64,000 nucleotides of DNA from JAPKZH01 sp964537875 (GCA_964537875.1 CAZIDN010000009.1:23273-87272); one strand, 5' to 3'; shown: positions 16,872 through 25,519, counted from the stretch's first letter. Made by a program: numbers and translations. The notes: generated by a model from the sequence alone, not told the origin.

Positions 16872-17810
16872 TCATCTTATGATTTGACTTTCCGTGGCCA
16901 CAGTGAAGAACTTGAAGTCCTTGTAGGTCACGGTCGTTTCAGACCGGACAAAGGCTCGGCCCAAATTGCCGACATAGGCTTCCTCGATGACGAGGCGGCT
17001 GGGAAACCGGATGCCGTTTTTTTCGGCATTGAATTCCGAGATTAGGGTAAGCCGGGGCTCCCGTTTGAATCTCGCTCCTCTCTGCCGAAAAATATCATAT
17101 TGGCCGACACACTTTTCGCTCCATTCGATCTTTAAGATATCGAATGTGGCGGCATCGATCCAGGCCTTTCCATAGAGGTTCCTCGTCTCCGGTGCATCTT
17201 GCTTGGGCTTGACATCGATAACGAGGACAGGCCGCCCACGGATTTTGTCCTTCCGGGCAATTTTGTAGTCGTAGGTCGGCAGGAAGCGATGGCCGAATAG
17301 GCCGACGGGCCCGAACAAGGCATTGCCGTAGGCGAAGACCGAAGTCTTAAGCATCGCATTCGGCTCATTCGTTTTCTTCCCGTTCTCCTCAAGGAGCGTC
17401 CGGCTCTCGCGGATGAACTGGCCCGAACGAACGCACTGGTAGTCGTAAAGATAGGAGTTGTTGATCTTGCGCGGCGGCAGGGAATAGGTCGAAACAGTCT
17501 GGCCGGCGCCCCAGGGGACCCAACTCCAATCATCCCGGATATTCTCAGGCTTCATGCGGTCAAGGATTGGATTGATGCTTTCCTCGATCTCTTCGCGGCA
17601 GAAGAAATCAAGGACGGCGCTCTCAAGCTTACGGCAGTATTCGGCTGTGTTCATGAGAAGGGCGTTGAGATCGATCGCAGCGGAACCTGCCGTCCCCTTA
17701 GCGGCTTGCGGATGGATTCCCGCAGCCCCGGCGAGAACGCTAAGACCAATCATTATCCCCATCCATGGCCGAAGGGATTTTCTTGTTGCTTTTTTCCCGC
17801 TTTCCCTCAT
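16872..17810 (-). CDS. Exported P-family protein, copy P2
   Basis: The 312-residue protein has a basic N-terminus and a hydrophobic leader (WMGIMIGLSVLAGAAG). A helix with two conserved cysteines follows (AEYCRKLESAVLDFFCREEIEE), which could form a disulfide after export. The middle has YLYDYQCVRSGQ, ENGKKTNE and LFGPVGLFG. The C-terminus has LYGKAWIDAATFDILKIEW, KNGIRFPSRLVIEEAY and a final KDFKFFTVATESQIIR. It starts nine bases after VWFA copy 2 with SD AGGGGA, so the two are co-transcribed. The last 26 residues are identical to P3 although the rest has diverged. Function is unknown. Confidence 0.75.
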   Translation of the reverse strand: MRESGKKATRKSLRPWMGIMIGLSVLAGAAGIHPQAAKGTAGSAAIDLNALLMNTAEYCRKLESAVLDFFCREEIEESINPILDRMKPENIRDDWSWVPWGAGQTVSTYSLPPRKINNSYLYDYQCVRSGQFIRESRTLLEENGKKTNEPNAMLKTSVFAYGNALFGPVGLFGHRFLPTYDYKIARKDKIRGRPVLVIDVKPKQDAPETRNLYGKAWIDAATFDILKIEWSEKCVGQYDIFRQRGARFKREPRLTLISEFNAEKNGIRFPSRLVIEEAYVGNLGRAFVRSETTVTYKDFKFFTVATESQIIR

Positions 17811-17819
17811 GGTTTTCCC

Positions 17820-19841
17820 CTATTCGATGATGAAATTGGTGGCGATTCGGGACGATGCGCCGCTCGCCGCGTTCTCCGCGACCAGGTGCATTGCATACAT
17901 ATCCGGTTCGACTTCCGGGATCTGAAGCCGAATGAATAACGCCTTTTCGCCCTTCTCATCCTTTTCGGCAACAACCGCCAGCGGAACCGGGATCTCCTTG
18001 CCCGTGACACTGTCTAATAAAAAGGCCGACAGCTTGAGGTTGGCTCCATTGCCGCTCTCTGCGGCGCACCGGACAGCGGCCCAGATCTCGGTGTTTCTTT
18101 TCAGGGATTTTTCGAGATAGGGAGCGAATTGGGCAGGATCGAACAGAAACGCCTTCGCGAAAAGGGCAGAGCTTCCCTTAGTGCTGGAGCCCTTCGCCGC
18201 ATTCTCTCCGATATAGACGGCCCCTCTTTCTGGAACGAGCAGGAGCGGCGGGTAGAGTAGAAGCTCGTTGGCCTTCCGTTCGGGAACGACTGCCGTCGCA
18301 CCGGCCACAGCAGCCCGGCCCGTCTCCAGGTTCCTCAGCACGACTCGGCATTTGTAATTTTCCGGCGGAACAGAAAGTACGGAGAAATTAAAAGTTTTAT
18401 TCTGTTTAATCACTTTGAAGTCCGATTCGGTGCGGCGGAGGTCGACGATGTCATCGGCGGCATTAAACACAAGGCTGACGGCCTCGACCTTTGTCCCGGC
18501 GACCTCGCCAAGTTTTTCGAAGGGGATCTCCGCGACGAGGCCAAGATTGTTCTGCGCCGCCGCGGAGCAGGCCAGGGCTTGCATCGCAAAACGCACCGGC
18601 GCTTGCGACAAGGGATTCTCGGCCAACGCCAGATCCACGAGATGGATCTGTTTCTCGAGGTCCGAATAATCCGAAAACGGCTTGGGATCAGAATAACCGG
18701 CCTGGGCGCGGACCTCGCAGCCGGGACGGCTGACCTTCACTTTGATCTTATGGTACTTGCCGTCCCAGGTCTCTCTTATCGAGTATCCCAAAACGTAGTA
18801 TGTTCCGGTCAGGGTTTGAATCTTCTCCAAATGCTCGGAGGAGTTTACGGCGTTGCCGAGATACTGCCCGCCCGTGGTGGAGGCCAATTCACGGAGCGTC
18901 ACGGCCCCCGTTTGCGACTCAGGTTTCGTTAATAAGGTATACGGGTCCTCTGTATTGATCGGATAAATGGAGATGTTGGAAGTGGCCAGCTCTTTGCCGA
19001 GCTGCGTGTAGATATAGCGCAAGTCACTGTTCTTACTCTCTGGGCTATTGATGAAGGGTCCAGGGATTCCACTCGAGAAAAGGATGATCTGTTTCTGGCC
19101 GGGGACGTAGCGCAGGGCCTGGGCAAATGTGGTCAGAGCCCAGATGAAATTGCGGGCGACGAATCGCGCCTCCGAACCGGAGCGGGCCACGGCTATCTTA
19201 ACGCCTCCCCAATCAACTTCCTCCCGCCCACCCATGGCCTTCGGGTCCATGAGGACCCCCATCATTTTTTGAAGGCCGAGCGATTCGACCGCCTTCCGGA
19301 TCTTCAGATGATCCGTCGTCTGAAACTCGTGGATCTGGAGGTCTCTCTTTCCAGAAAAGGAGATGACTCCGAGTTCGTCGGTAGGCATGAGCTTGGTATC
19401 AATGAAGTGCAGGGCCGCCTGCCGAGCTAGACGAACGCCTATCCCATCGGTATAGGCGAAATCGAAAAGGAAATAAAGCTTGCGGTTCAGGAGGCGGGGC
19501 GTGGTGGCGAGTGGCGTCGGGGCGAGCTTCTCATCGGCAGGCGCCTTTGCGGACGGAAAGGAAAGGACATGCTTTTCGAATTCGGTCAGGATTTTCTGTT
19601 CTCCGTTGTCGTAAAGGATGAAATCGTCTTTGCTCAGGTCGGTCACTGGGTTCCCTTTCTTGTCCGTGACGATGACCTGGATGAGCTTCAGGGTTACTCT
19701 GGCTTCGTACTGAATAGGCTTCTGGGGCCGGACGGCTTCCTGGGATGCTGAGCTTGGTTGAAAAAGAGGTCCCAAGATAAGGCATAAGCCGGCAATAATA
19801 AGGAGAATGGAGGATTTTGTAACGAGATTTATTTTCCTCAT
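17820..19841 (-). CDS. Exported VWFA-related protein, copy 2
   Basis: The 673-residue protein starts with a leader (LLIIAGLCLILGPLFQPSSA). It then has the VWFA-related entry domain (YEARVTLKLIQVIVTDKKG, VTDLSKDDFILYDNG), a VWA core, the segment YYVLGYSIRETWDGKYHKIKVKV with RPGCEVRAQAGY, and a long beta-rich C-terminus. The MIDAS region reads FLFDFAYTDG, lacking the serines of DxSxS. VWA domains usually mediate metal-dependent protein binding; this copy may bind without metal or serve as a scaffold. It heads an operon with P2 and has a promoter 48 bases upstream that matches the one before copy 3. Confidence 0.82.
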   Translation of the reverse strand: MRKINLVTKSSILLIIAGLCLILGPLFQPSSASQEAVRPQKPIQYEARVTLKLIQVIVTDKKGNPVTDLSKDDFILYDNGEQKILTEFEKHVLSFPSAKAPADEKLAPTPLATTPRLLNRKLYFLFDFAYTDGIGVRLARQAALHFIDTKLMPTDELGVISFSGKRDLQIHEFQTTDHLKIRKAVESLGLQKMMGVLMDPKAMGGREEVDWGGVKIAVARSGSEARFVARNFIWALTTFAQALRYVPGQKQIILFSSGIPGPFINSPESKNSDLRYIYTQLGKELATSNISIYPINTEDPYTLLTKPESQTGAVTLRELASTTGGQYLGNAVNSSEHLEKIQTLTGTYYVLGYSIRETWDGKYHKIKVKVSRPGCEVRAQAGYSDPKPFSDYSDLEKQIHLVDLALAENPLSQAPVRFAMQALACSAAAQNNLGLVAEIPFEKLGEVAGTKVEAVSLVFNAADDIVDLRRTESDFKVIKQNKTFNFSVLSVPPENYKCRVVLRNLETGRAAVAGATAVVPERKANELLLYPPLLLVPERGAVYIGENAAKGSSTKGSSALFAKAFLFDPAQFAPYLEKSLKRNTEIWAAVRCAAESGNGANLKLSAFLLDSVTGKEIPVPLAVVAEKDEKGEKALFIRLQIPEVEPDMYAMHLVAENAASGASSRIATNFIIE

Positions 19842-19889
19842 ATCAAGGCTCCGAAATCCCCTGGTTTCCGCATAATTGCTGTTTTTTTT

Positions 19890-19918
19890 ATCATAGCGCT
19901 AATTGGCACGATAAGAAA
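19890..19918 (-). promoter_or_regulatory. Predicted promoter of the VWFA copy 2-P2 operon
   Basis: On the minus strand TTTCTT (19913-19918) is followed after 17 bases by TATGAT (19890-19895). The -10 box ends 48 bases before the start codon. The same boxes at the same spacing and the same distance stand before VWFA copy 3. The extended upstream motif CTAACAATTTCTTAT is also shared. Confidence 0.6.
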
Positions 19919-20100
19919 TTGTTAGGAAAAAGTTTTTGCCTGGACATCTGTGCCCTAAGTTGCAGCATTAAATGTGCCAAGAATCAAGGGTTTCCTTATG
20001 GGGAAAATGTTTTAGAAGCCGTGGGTAATGTCCTTTTTTTTGGACATTTGACTTCGTTTTTCCACGCCAAATTGTAAGCAAGCTTAGTTCTATAAAATTG
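19919..20100 (-). promoter_or_regulatory. Conserved upstream region, VWFA copy 2
   Basis: No gene is credible in the gap 19842-20253. Between the promoter and the repeat at 20185 several blocks are shared with the region upstream of VWFA copy 3: GCAGCAT near 19963, AAATGTGCCAAGAA near 19970, GGGGAAAA-TG-TTTAGAA near 20000, and GGACAT-TGAC near 20041. The blocks stay in order while the bases between them have changed. This suggests regulator-binding sites or a leader RNA on the other strand. Confidence 0.5.
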
Positions 20101-20184
20101 TTTTTCATCACTGAGATAATTTCTGCCTTTTTTGCTATGGAATGACATGCGTGGCCCAGCACGAATTTCTCGCCTTCAATTTTC

Positions 20185-20250
20185 GAAGTCAAAGCTACTC
20201 ACTTCGCGAGATTTCTTGGGGAAAGATGCGTAAAAAGTAGCTTTGACCCC
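20185..20250. repeat. 66-bp hairpin repeat, family A copy 4 (variant stem)
   Basis: This copy has GTCAAAGCTACTC on the left and AGTAGCTTTGACCCC on the right. Relative to copies 1-3 the C-G pair after AAA is replaced by G-C, a compensatory change that keeps the stem paired. It ends three bases before the stop codon of P3. Length is again 66 bases. Confidence 0.8.
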
Positions 20251-20253
20251 GGT

Positions 20254-21171
20254 TCATCTTATGATTTGGCTTTCCGTCGCCACAGTGAAGAACTTGAAGT
20301 CCTTGTAGGTCACGGTCGTTTCAGACCGGACGAAGACGAGGCCGCCCTCGCTCACGTAGGCCTCCTCGATAAACAGTTTGCTTGGGAAGCGGATGCCGTT
20401 TTTTTCGACCGGGAACTCCGAGCGAATGGTGAGACGGGGCTTACGGTTGTATTGTTCTGCCCTTTTGAGGGTGATTTCGTAATGATTGACACGCTTCTCG
20501 CTCCACTGGATCTTGAGAATATCGCCGGTGGCCGCGTCGATCCAGGCTTTGCCATAAAGATTCCGGGCTTCCGGCGCGTCGGGTTTGGGCATCGCATCGA
20601 TGATGACAGCAGGCCGCTTTTGGATTTTATCCTTCCCCACGATCTTGTAATCATAATAGGGTTGAGAACCTTCGGCGAAAATGCCGATAGGAGCCATCAA
20701 GACGTACCCGAAAAGGAAGTTCAAGGTCTTCAGCTTCGCGTTCGGCTCGTTTATCTTCTTGCGGTTCTCTTGAAGGAGATTGCGAACCTCGCGAATCTCC
20801 CCGCCGGCCCGGATGCATTGATAATCGTAGATAAGCGTCCGCTTGACCTTCGGGGATGGCGGCACAACGGCGATTCCCGTCCGGGTTTCGCCCATGCCGG
20901 CCGATGCATCGCCCTCAGTACGTACGGAAGTCCATGTGGTCAACGTCGCTTTCGACTGCTTCAGGTCGAGCCTGGGATCGACGACCTCGACGATCTCCTC
21001 CTTGCAGATGTAATCGAGGGCAGCGCCCTCGAGCTTGCGGCAGTAGGCCGCCGCTTTATCGAGCAGAGTGGCCAGGTCCGGCGCTTGATTTTGGGGAAAT
21101 TCCTTCCCCCCCCCGATTCCGGACAGAATCGCGACAAGAATTATTGTTAGCCCACCCTTGAGAGCGTTCAT
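20254..21171 (-). CDS. Exported P-family protein, copy P3
   Basis: The 305-residue protein begins with a leader (LKGGLTIILVAILSGIGGG) and has the two-cysteine helix AAYCRKLEGAALDYICKEEIVE. The family motifs follow: LIYDYQCIRAGG, ENRKKINE, LMAPIGIFA, LYGKAWIDAATGDILKIQW, KNGIRFPSKLFIEEAY and the identical tail KDFKFFTVATESQIIR. It lies 19 bases after VWFA copy 3 with GGAGG upstream. Pairing of one VWFA gene with one P gene is repeated in the array, which implies that the two products work together. Confidence 0.75.
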   Translation of the reverse strand: MNALKGGLTIILVAILSGIGGGKEFPQNQAPDLATLLDKAAAYCRKLEGAALDYICKEEIVEVVDPRLDLKQSKATLTTWTSVRTEGDASAGMGETRTGIAVVPPSPKVKRTLIYDYQCIRAGGEIREVRNLLQENRKKINEPNAKLKTLNFLFGYVLMAPIGIFAEGSQPYYDYKIVGKDKIQKRPAVIIDAMPKPDAPEARNLYGKAWIDAATGDILKIQWSEKRVNHYEITLKRAEQYNRKPRLTIRSEFPVEKNGIRFPSKLFIEEAYVSEGGLVFVRSETTVTYKDFKFFTVATESQIIR

Positions 21172-21190
21172 TTCTACCCTCCTCTCCCTT

Positions 21191-23275
21191 TTAGGGATCT
21201 CGGCTGACTCCGATTTTATCGAGCAACGTCGGCGGTTTCAGATTCGCCCGCTCGACCTTAAAGTCGTTGGCGATAAGCGATGATTTCCCGCTCGTCTCTT
21301 CCTCAGCCTTGAGATAAAGGCGATAGGGGCCGGGTTCGACCTCGGGGATATCGAGGCGCGCAAGGTAGGCTTTTCCCGATGGTTCGTCCTTTTTCGAGAG
21401 AAGTGTGAGAGGAACGGCGACAACATCCCCGAATTCTAGGTTCTCGAGAAAAGCCGAGATTTTGATCTTCGGCGCCGCAATCTTGGCGACGGCGCATCGA
21501 AACGAGGCCCAGATCTCGGAAGGGCTCGAAAGCGTCTTCTCCGTATAAGGGACATACTGGCGGGTGTCGAAGCCGACGATTTCAGAGAGGGAACGAGTCG
21601 GCGCCTTCCCGGACGCCTTTGGAGTGAAACCCTTTAGATAGAACGCCGCCCTCTCGGGCTTCCATAACAAGGGCGGGAGGAGCGCGATTCCGGAAGCTTT
21701 GGCTTCAGGGACAGCGGTCGAGACTCCCGCGACCGCAGCCGCTCCCGTCTCCAGGTTCCGCATGACGATCCGGCATTTGTAGGCGCCCGGCGGGACGGCC
21801 AGGACGGACAGCAAGTATGCCCCCGACTGCGCGACCTTCGTCAAATCCTCCTCGCTCCGGCGGAGCTCGACGATCTCGTCCGACGGATTGAAGACAAGGT
21901 TGACGACTTCGACCTTTTTCCCCACGACGCTACTGATTTTTTCTCTCGGGATCCAGGCCGCGAATACGAGGTTCCCGGCCGGATCCGACGAGAAAGGCAG
22001 GGCCGTCATCTCGAACCGGGCAGGCGTCTGTGACAGAGGCGTATCGGCTAGGGCCAGGTCGACGAGCTGGATCGTTTTCTCGAGGTCCGTGTAATCCGCG
22101 AAGGGTTTCGGATTGAAATACCCCCACTGGGCGCGGACATCGCAGCCCGGCCGCTTTACGGTCACCTGGATTCTGTGATACTTGCCGTCCCAGGTCTCGC
22201 TGACCGGGTAGCCGAGGACATAATACGAACCGGTCGATGCATGGACCTTTTCGACAAATGGTTCATAATTATACATATTGAGCCAGTATTGGCCTCCCGT
22301 TTCATAGGACGTTTTGGCCAGGGTCCAGGCGCCCGTCAGCCAATCGCTGAGTGTGATCCCACCCGTGTACAAAGCGTGGACCGCGACGTTCGACGTCTGC
22401 AGTTCCTTCAGAAGGATCTCGTATGGATGATATTTTGCCGGAAGGGCAACCGGGTATGCCACCGGATAAGGGACTCCCTCGGAAAAAAGTACAAGATGCT
22501 TCTGGCCCGGGATGGAGCGGAGCGCGATGGCCAAAGCAGTGAGAGAATCGACGTAGTGTAGATAATTAAGGCGCCACATTTCCGCCATATCGAGTTTAGG
22601 CATTTCGGGCATGGGTTGAGTATATTTTGTTTCTGGCCGCTCATCGGCAAGACCTGCAGCCTTCAACTCCCTTTGATATTTGTCTTCCAGGTCCTCGAAT
22701 CGGTCGGCCGAATCGCGGAGCCCGATTTTAGAGACGAGATTGCGGACCTTCTGATGATCGGTCGTCAGATAGAGATGGACCTGGAGGCGTTTGAGGAGCG
22801 AGTAGGAGACAACTCCGATCTCGTCGGTAGGCATAATTTTGGTATCGAGGAAATTCCGTACCACCTCTCCCATTTTTCGGACGCCGGCGGGACTGTTGTA
22901 GGCGAAATCGAGGAAAATGAAAAATTTGCGGTTGAGAAGGCGCGGCGCCTGAAGGGGCGTCGCCGCGACGCGTTCTTCGACAGGCTTTTCCGGGGATGGG
23001 AGAGAGAGAACATGCTTTTCGAACTCCGTGAGATTCATCTCCTGCCCGTTGTCAGTGAGGACGAAGTCTTCTTTCTTGAGATCCGTTACGGGTTTTCCTT
23101 GCTTGTCCAAGACAATGACCTGGATGAGCTTGACGGTGACTCTGACTTCATACTGGAGAGGCTTTTGAGGCCGGACCGCCTCCTGGGGGACGGAGCTCGA
23201 TTGAGAGGATAGCCCTGCGATAAGGCACAAGCCTGTAACGGGAAGGAAAAATGTGAATTTCTTAATTTTCCACAC
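21191..23275 (-). CDS. Exported VWFA-related protein, copy 3
   Basis: The 694-residue protein probably starts at GTG 23275 with GAGG nine bases upstream. The leader FFLPVTGLCLIAGLSS is followed by YEVRVTVKLIQVIVLDKQG and VTDLKKEDFVLTDNG, then the VWA core. The MIDAS position reads FLDFAYNSPAG, again without DxSxS. A Lys/Glu-rich insert lies at about residues 195-235. YYVLGYPVSETWDGKYHRIQVTV and RPGCDVRAQWGYFNPKPF are close to copy 2, and the C-terminal 300 residues also align with it. It is the first gene of an operon with P3. Confidence 0.82.
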   Translation of the reverse strand: MWKIKKFTFFLPVTGLCLIAGLSSQSSSVPQEAVRPQKPLQYEVRVTVKLIQVIVLDKQGKPVTDLKKEDFVLTDNGQEMNLTEFEKHVLSLPSPEKPVEERVAATPLQAPRLLNRKFFIFLDFAYNSPAGVRKMGEVVRNFLDTKIMPTDEIGVVSYSLLKRLQVHLYLTTDHQKVRNLVSKIGLRDSADRFEDLEDKYQRELKAAGLADERPETKYTQPMPEMPKLDMAEMWRLNYLHYVDSLTALAIALRSIPGQKHLVLFSEGVPYPVAYPVALPAKYHPYEILLKELQTSNVAVHALYTGGITLSDWLTGAWTLAKTSYETGGQYWLNMYNYEPFVEKVHASTGSYYVLGYPVSETWDGKYHRIQVTVKRPGCDVRAQWGYFNPKPFADYTDLEKTIQLVDLALADTPLSQTPARFEMTALPFSSDPAGNLVFAAWIPREKISSVVGKKVEVVNLVFNPSDEIVELRRSEEDLTKVAQSGAYLLSVLAVPPGAYKCRIVMRNLETGAAAVAGVSTAVPEAKASGIALLPPLLWKPERAAFYLKGFTPKASGKAPTRSLSEIVGFDTRQYVPYTEKTLSSPSEIWASFRCAVAKIAAPKIKISAFLENLEFGDVVAVPLTLLSKKDEPSGKAYLARLDIPEVEPGPYRLYLKAEEETSGKSSLIANDFKVERANLKPPTLLDKIGVSRDP

Positions 23276-23323
23276 AATAAACCTCAGAAATTCCCCGAAT
23301 TCTATATTATGGCCGTTATTTTA

Positions 23324-23352
23324 ATTATAGTCCTACTCGGCTCAATAAGAAA
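23324..23352 (-). promoter_or_regulatory. Predicted promoter of the VWFA copy 3-P3 operon
   Basis: On the minus strand TTTCTT (23347-23352) precedes TATAAT (23324-23329) by 17 bases, and the -10 box lies 48 bases before the start codon. Spacing and distance are the same as at VWFA copy 2. CTAACGATTTCTTAT is the shared upstream extension. Confidence 0.65.
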
Positions 23353-23520
23353 TCGTTAGGGAAAAGCATTAGTATAAACCTTTGCTTTTAAACGCAGCAT
23401 AAAATGTGCCAAGAAATGAACGGGGTCTTAAGGGGAAAAATGCTTTAGAATCTGTAAGTTATATCTCTTTTTGAGGACATCTGACCGCATATTTCCTTAC
23501 AAGCCTGTAAAGAAATCGGA
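23353..23520 (-). promoter_or_regulatory. Conserved upstream region, VWFA copy 3
   Basis: Within the 557-base gap 23276-23832 this part carries the blocks GCAGCAT, AAATGTGCCAAGAA, GGGGAAAAATG-TTTAGAA and GGACATCTGAC. They are in the same order as upstream of VWFA copy 2. The rest of the gap holds half a hairpin arm at 23529 (GGGGTCAAACCTCAA), a full family A copy, and a C-run/G-run palindrome at about 23745-23776. No gene is seen. Confidence 0.5.
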
Positions 23521-23568
23521 CTCATAGCCGGGGTCAAACCTCAAAATTCAACAAACTCGAAAAGAATT

Positions 23569-23634
23569 GGGCTCAAAACTACTGATTACGCAAAATATCT
23601 AGGGGAAAGGTGCGTAATGTGTAGCTTTGACCCC
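23569..23634. repeat. 66-bp hairpin repeat, family A copy 5
   Basis: GGGCTCAAAACTACTG on the left pairs imperfectly with GTGTAGCTTTGACCCC on the right; the inner arms ATTACGC and GCGTAAT are intact. The length is 66 bases. It is the most decayed of the five full copies. Confidence 0.75.
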
Positions 23635-23832
23635 GATTTTACAAAAAAAATCGCGGGTGGCGCGGATGTTGCCCCGTAATGCCCGAAGCGCCTGAGTGGC
23701 GGGTGGGAAGAAGCATGATAAAAGATTTTTAATTAGCGATATTAAACCCCCTCCCCCCTTGGCCAATCAAGGGGGATTTGAAAGGTCGAAGGGCATTAGA
23801 GGCACGTCCGCGACAGGGCCCGCGGCCGCTTT

Positions 23833-25383
23833 TTATTTGGCGATTTTGATGTTCCGCTTCTCGAGGCTCGTGCCCATGGCCTTGTCCAGCCTGGCCACGG
23901 AAAGGATGTAATCGACCTTTGCCTTGAGCTCCATGGACCGGGCATTGGCCAGCTTTTCCTGGAAATCCAGGACGAAATAATTCGTGGACAGCCCGACCTG
24001 GAGCTTCTTGACCTCCGCATCCAGGCTTTTCTCGGCCAGCTCCCGGGCCACCCGGTAGGCCTCAGTTCTCTTGGCGTTTGTCTCGATCATCCGGACGGCA
24101 TCGCTGACGTCCAGGATCATCTGCTGCTCCTGGTTTTTGAGCTTGACGAGGCTCTGGTCCAGATCCATCTTTGCATAGGCATAATCGGCTTTCGTTAGGA
24201 AGTTGCTCAGCGGGATGGAAAGCGTCAGGCCGATGTTCCAGTTCTGGTAGAGGAGCTTGAACGCATCGCGGAGGGAGTCCCCCGCGCCGCCCGGCTGCTT
24301 GCCGATGATGACACCAAGGAACGGATTATCGTCCAAGTAGAGGATGCGGTCACCGCTGATCCCGGGGCTCCAGTAGGAAAGCTGGAGGTCGAGGCCGGGA
24401 AGCATCTGGTTCTTGGCGACGCCGACGGTGAGCTCCTTGGATTCGATGGTCTTCCTGAGGGCCTGGATGTCCGGACGCCGGTCCATGGCCCGTTTCAAGG
24501 CCTCATCGATCGTCACCGTCGCCTCTTTGAAATCCGGCATGTCCTTGGGCACGATCCTTTTCAGACGGGCGTCGCCTTCCACGGCAAGGTTGATGATCGT
24601 CTTGAGGACTTCTTCGGTCCGCGTGATCAGCGCCTCGGCCTGGATCATATCCGCTTCGCGGGAGGCCACCTGGGATTCGGCGATCAGGATCTCGATGGGG
24701 GCGAGCTGTCCGAACTCCACTTCCTTCTTGTTCTTGGCCAGGAGGTCGCGGCCGAGCTGAAGGGACTGCCGCTTGACATTGGTATTCTCGATGGCATAGA
24801 CCAGGTTCCAGTAGGTTTCCTGGACCAGGTAAATCGTGTCTATGAGGGTGTTTTGGAGCTGGATGTCGGAAATCTCCATATTCTTTTCGGCCTGGACGAT
24901 CTGGGCGCGGTTGACCTTGGTCCCAAAGTTCTTGAGCAGGGGCTGCACAAAATCCAGACGGAGAGTGCTGCCGTAGCGCGGATTGATCAGCTGGAAGGCC
25001 TGATTGGTATCTGATTTATAGCTCTGAAGGGACAGCGTCAAATTCCCGCCCGTCGGGATGGTCTCAACGACCCCGACACTGTAATCGGACAGACGGTTGA
25101 TGCTGGTGCCCGCGCCTTGGATCCACCAATAGGAGGGAGTTTCCTGGCGGTTGGCCCCATAGCTCAGCTCGAAGCGCGGCATGAAGACTTCCCTGGCCTT
25201 GGCGATGGAGATGCCGGCCAGTTCGGGGTTCATCATTTCGACCGCGACGTTGAGGTTGTTTTTCAGAGCTTTGGCGACACATTCTTCCAGCGTCAGGTTC
25301 AGGACCTCCTGACTCTGGCCCAAGGCCGGCTTGAGAAAAAGCGCGATCACCAGAATCGCCATCCATCGGATTCTTGTATTCAT
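23833..25383 (-). CDS. TolC-family outer membrane efflux protein
   Basis: The 516-residue protein starts with a signal sequence (WMAILVIALFLKPALGQS) and has the usual TolC/OEP layout. LTLEECVAKALKNNLNVAVE opens the first repeat, and the second begins near VTIDEALKRAMDRRPDIQALRKTIESKELTV. Each repeat carries long alpha-helical, coiled-coil segments. Trimeric TolC-like channels carry substrates across the outer membrane with an inner-membrane pump. No partner pump is next to it; the ABC pair at 54195 is too far to assign. The start has GGAGG. Confidence 0.88.
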   Translation of the reverse strand: MNTRIRWMAILVIALFLKPALGQSQEVLNLTLEECVAKALKNNLNVAVEMMNPELAGISIAKAREVFMPRFELSYGANRQETPSYWWIQGAGTSINRLSDYSVGVVETIPTGGNLTLSLQSYKSDTNQAFQLINPRYGSTLRLDFVQPLLKNFGTKVNRAQIVQAEKNMEISDIQLQNTLIDTIYLVQETYWNLVYAIENTNVKRQSLQLGRDLLAKNKKEVEFGQLAPIEILIAESQVASREADMIQAEALITRTEEVLKTIINLAVEGDARLKRIVPKDMPDFKEATVTIDEALKRAMDRRPDIQALRKTIESKELTVGVAKNQMLPGLDLQLSYWSPGISGDRILYLDDNPFLGVIIGKQPGGAGDSLRDAFKLLYQNWNIGLTLSIPLSNFLTKADYAYAKMDLDQSLVKLKNQEQQMILDVSDAVRMIETNAKRTEAYRVARELAEKSLDAEVKKLQVGLSTNYFVLDFQEKLANARSMELKAKVDYILSVARLDKAMGTSLEKRNIKIAK

Positions 25384-25519
25384 GTCGATCCTCCGTAATA
25401 AAAGCTTTCAGTCTATCAAATCGCTGTTATGAGAGTAACTCCCGGTTCCCGGGAGAACGCAACAGTATACCACACCTATTTATACGATGGCGGCCGGCTT
25501 TGGTTCCAGGCTGCCCGTC

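Noticed and set aside
19968..20192. Minus-strand frame of 74 codons upstream of VWFA copy 2
   Set aside because: It covers conserved non-coding blocks, has no SD, and the matching region upstream of VWFA copy 3 does not keep the frame.
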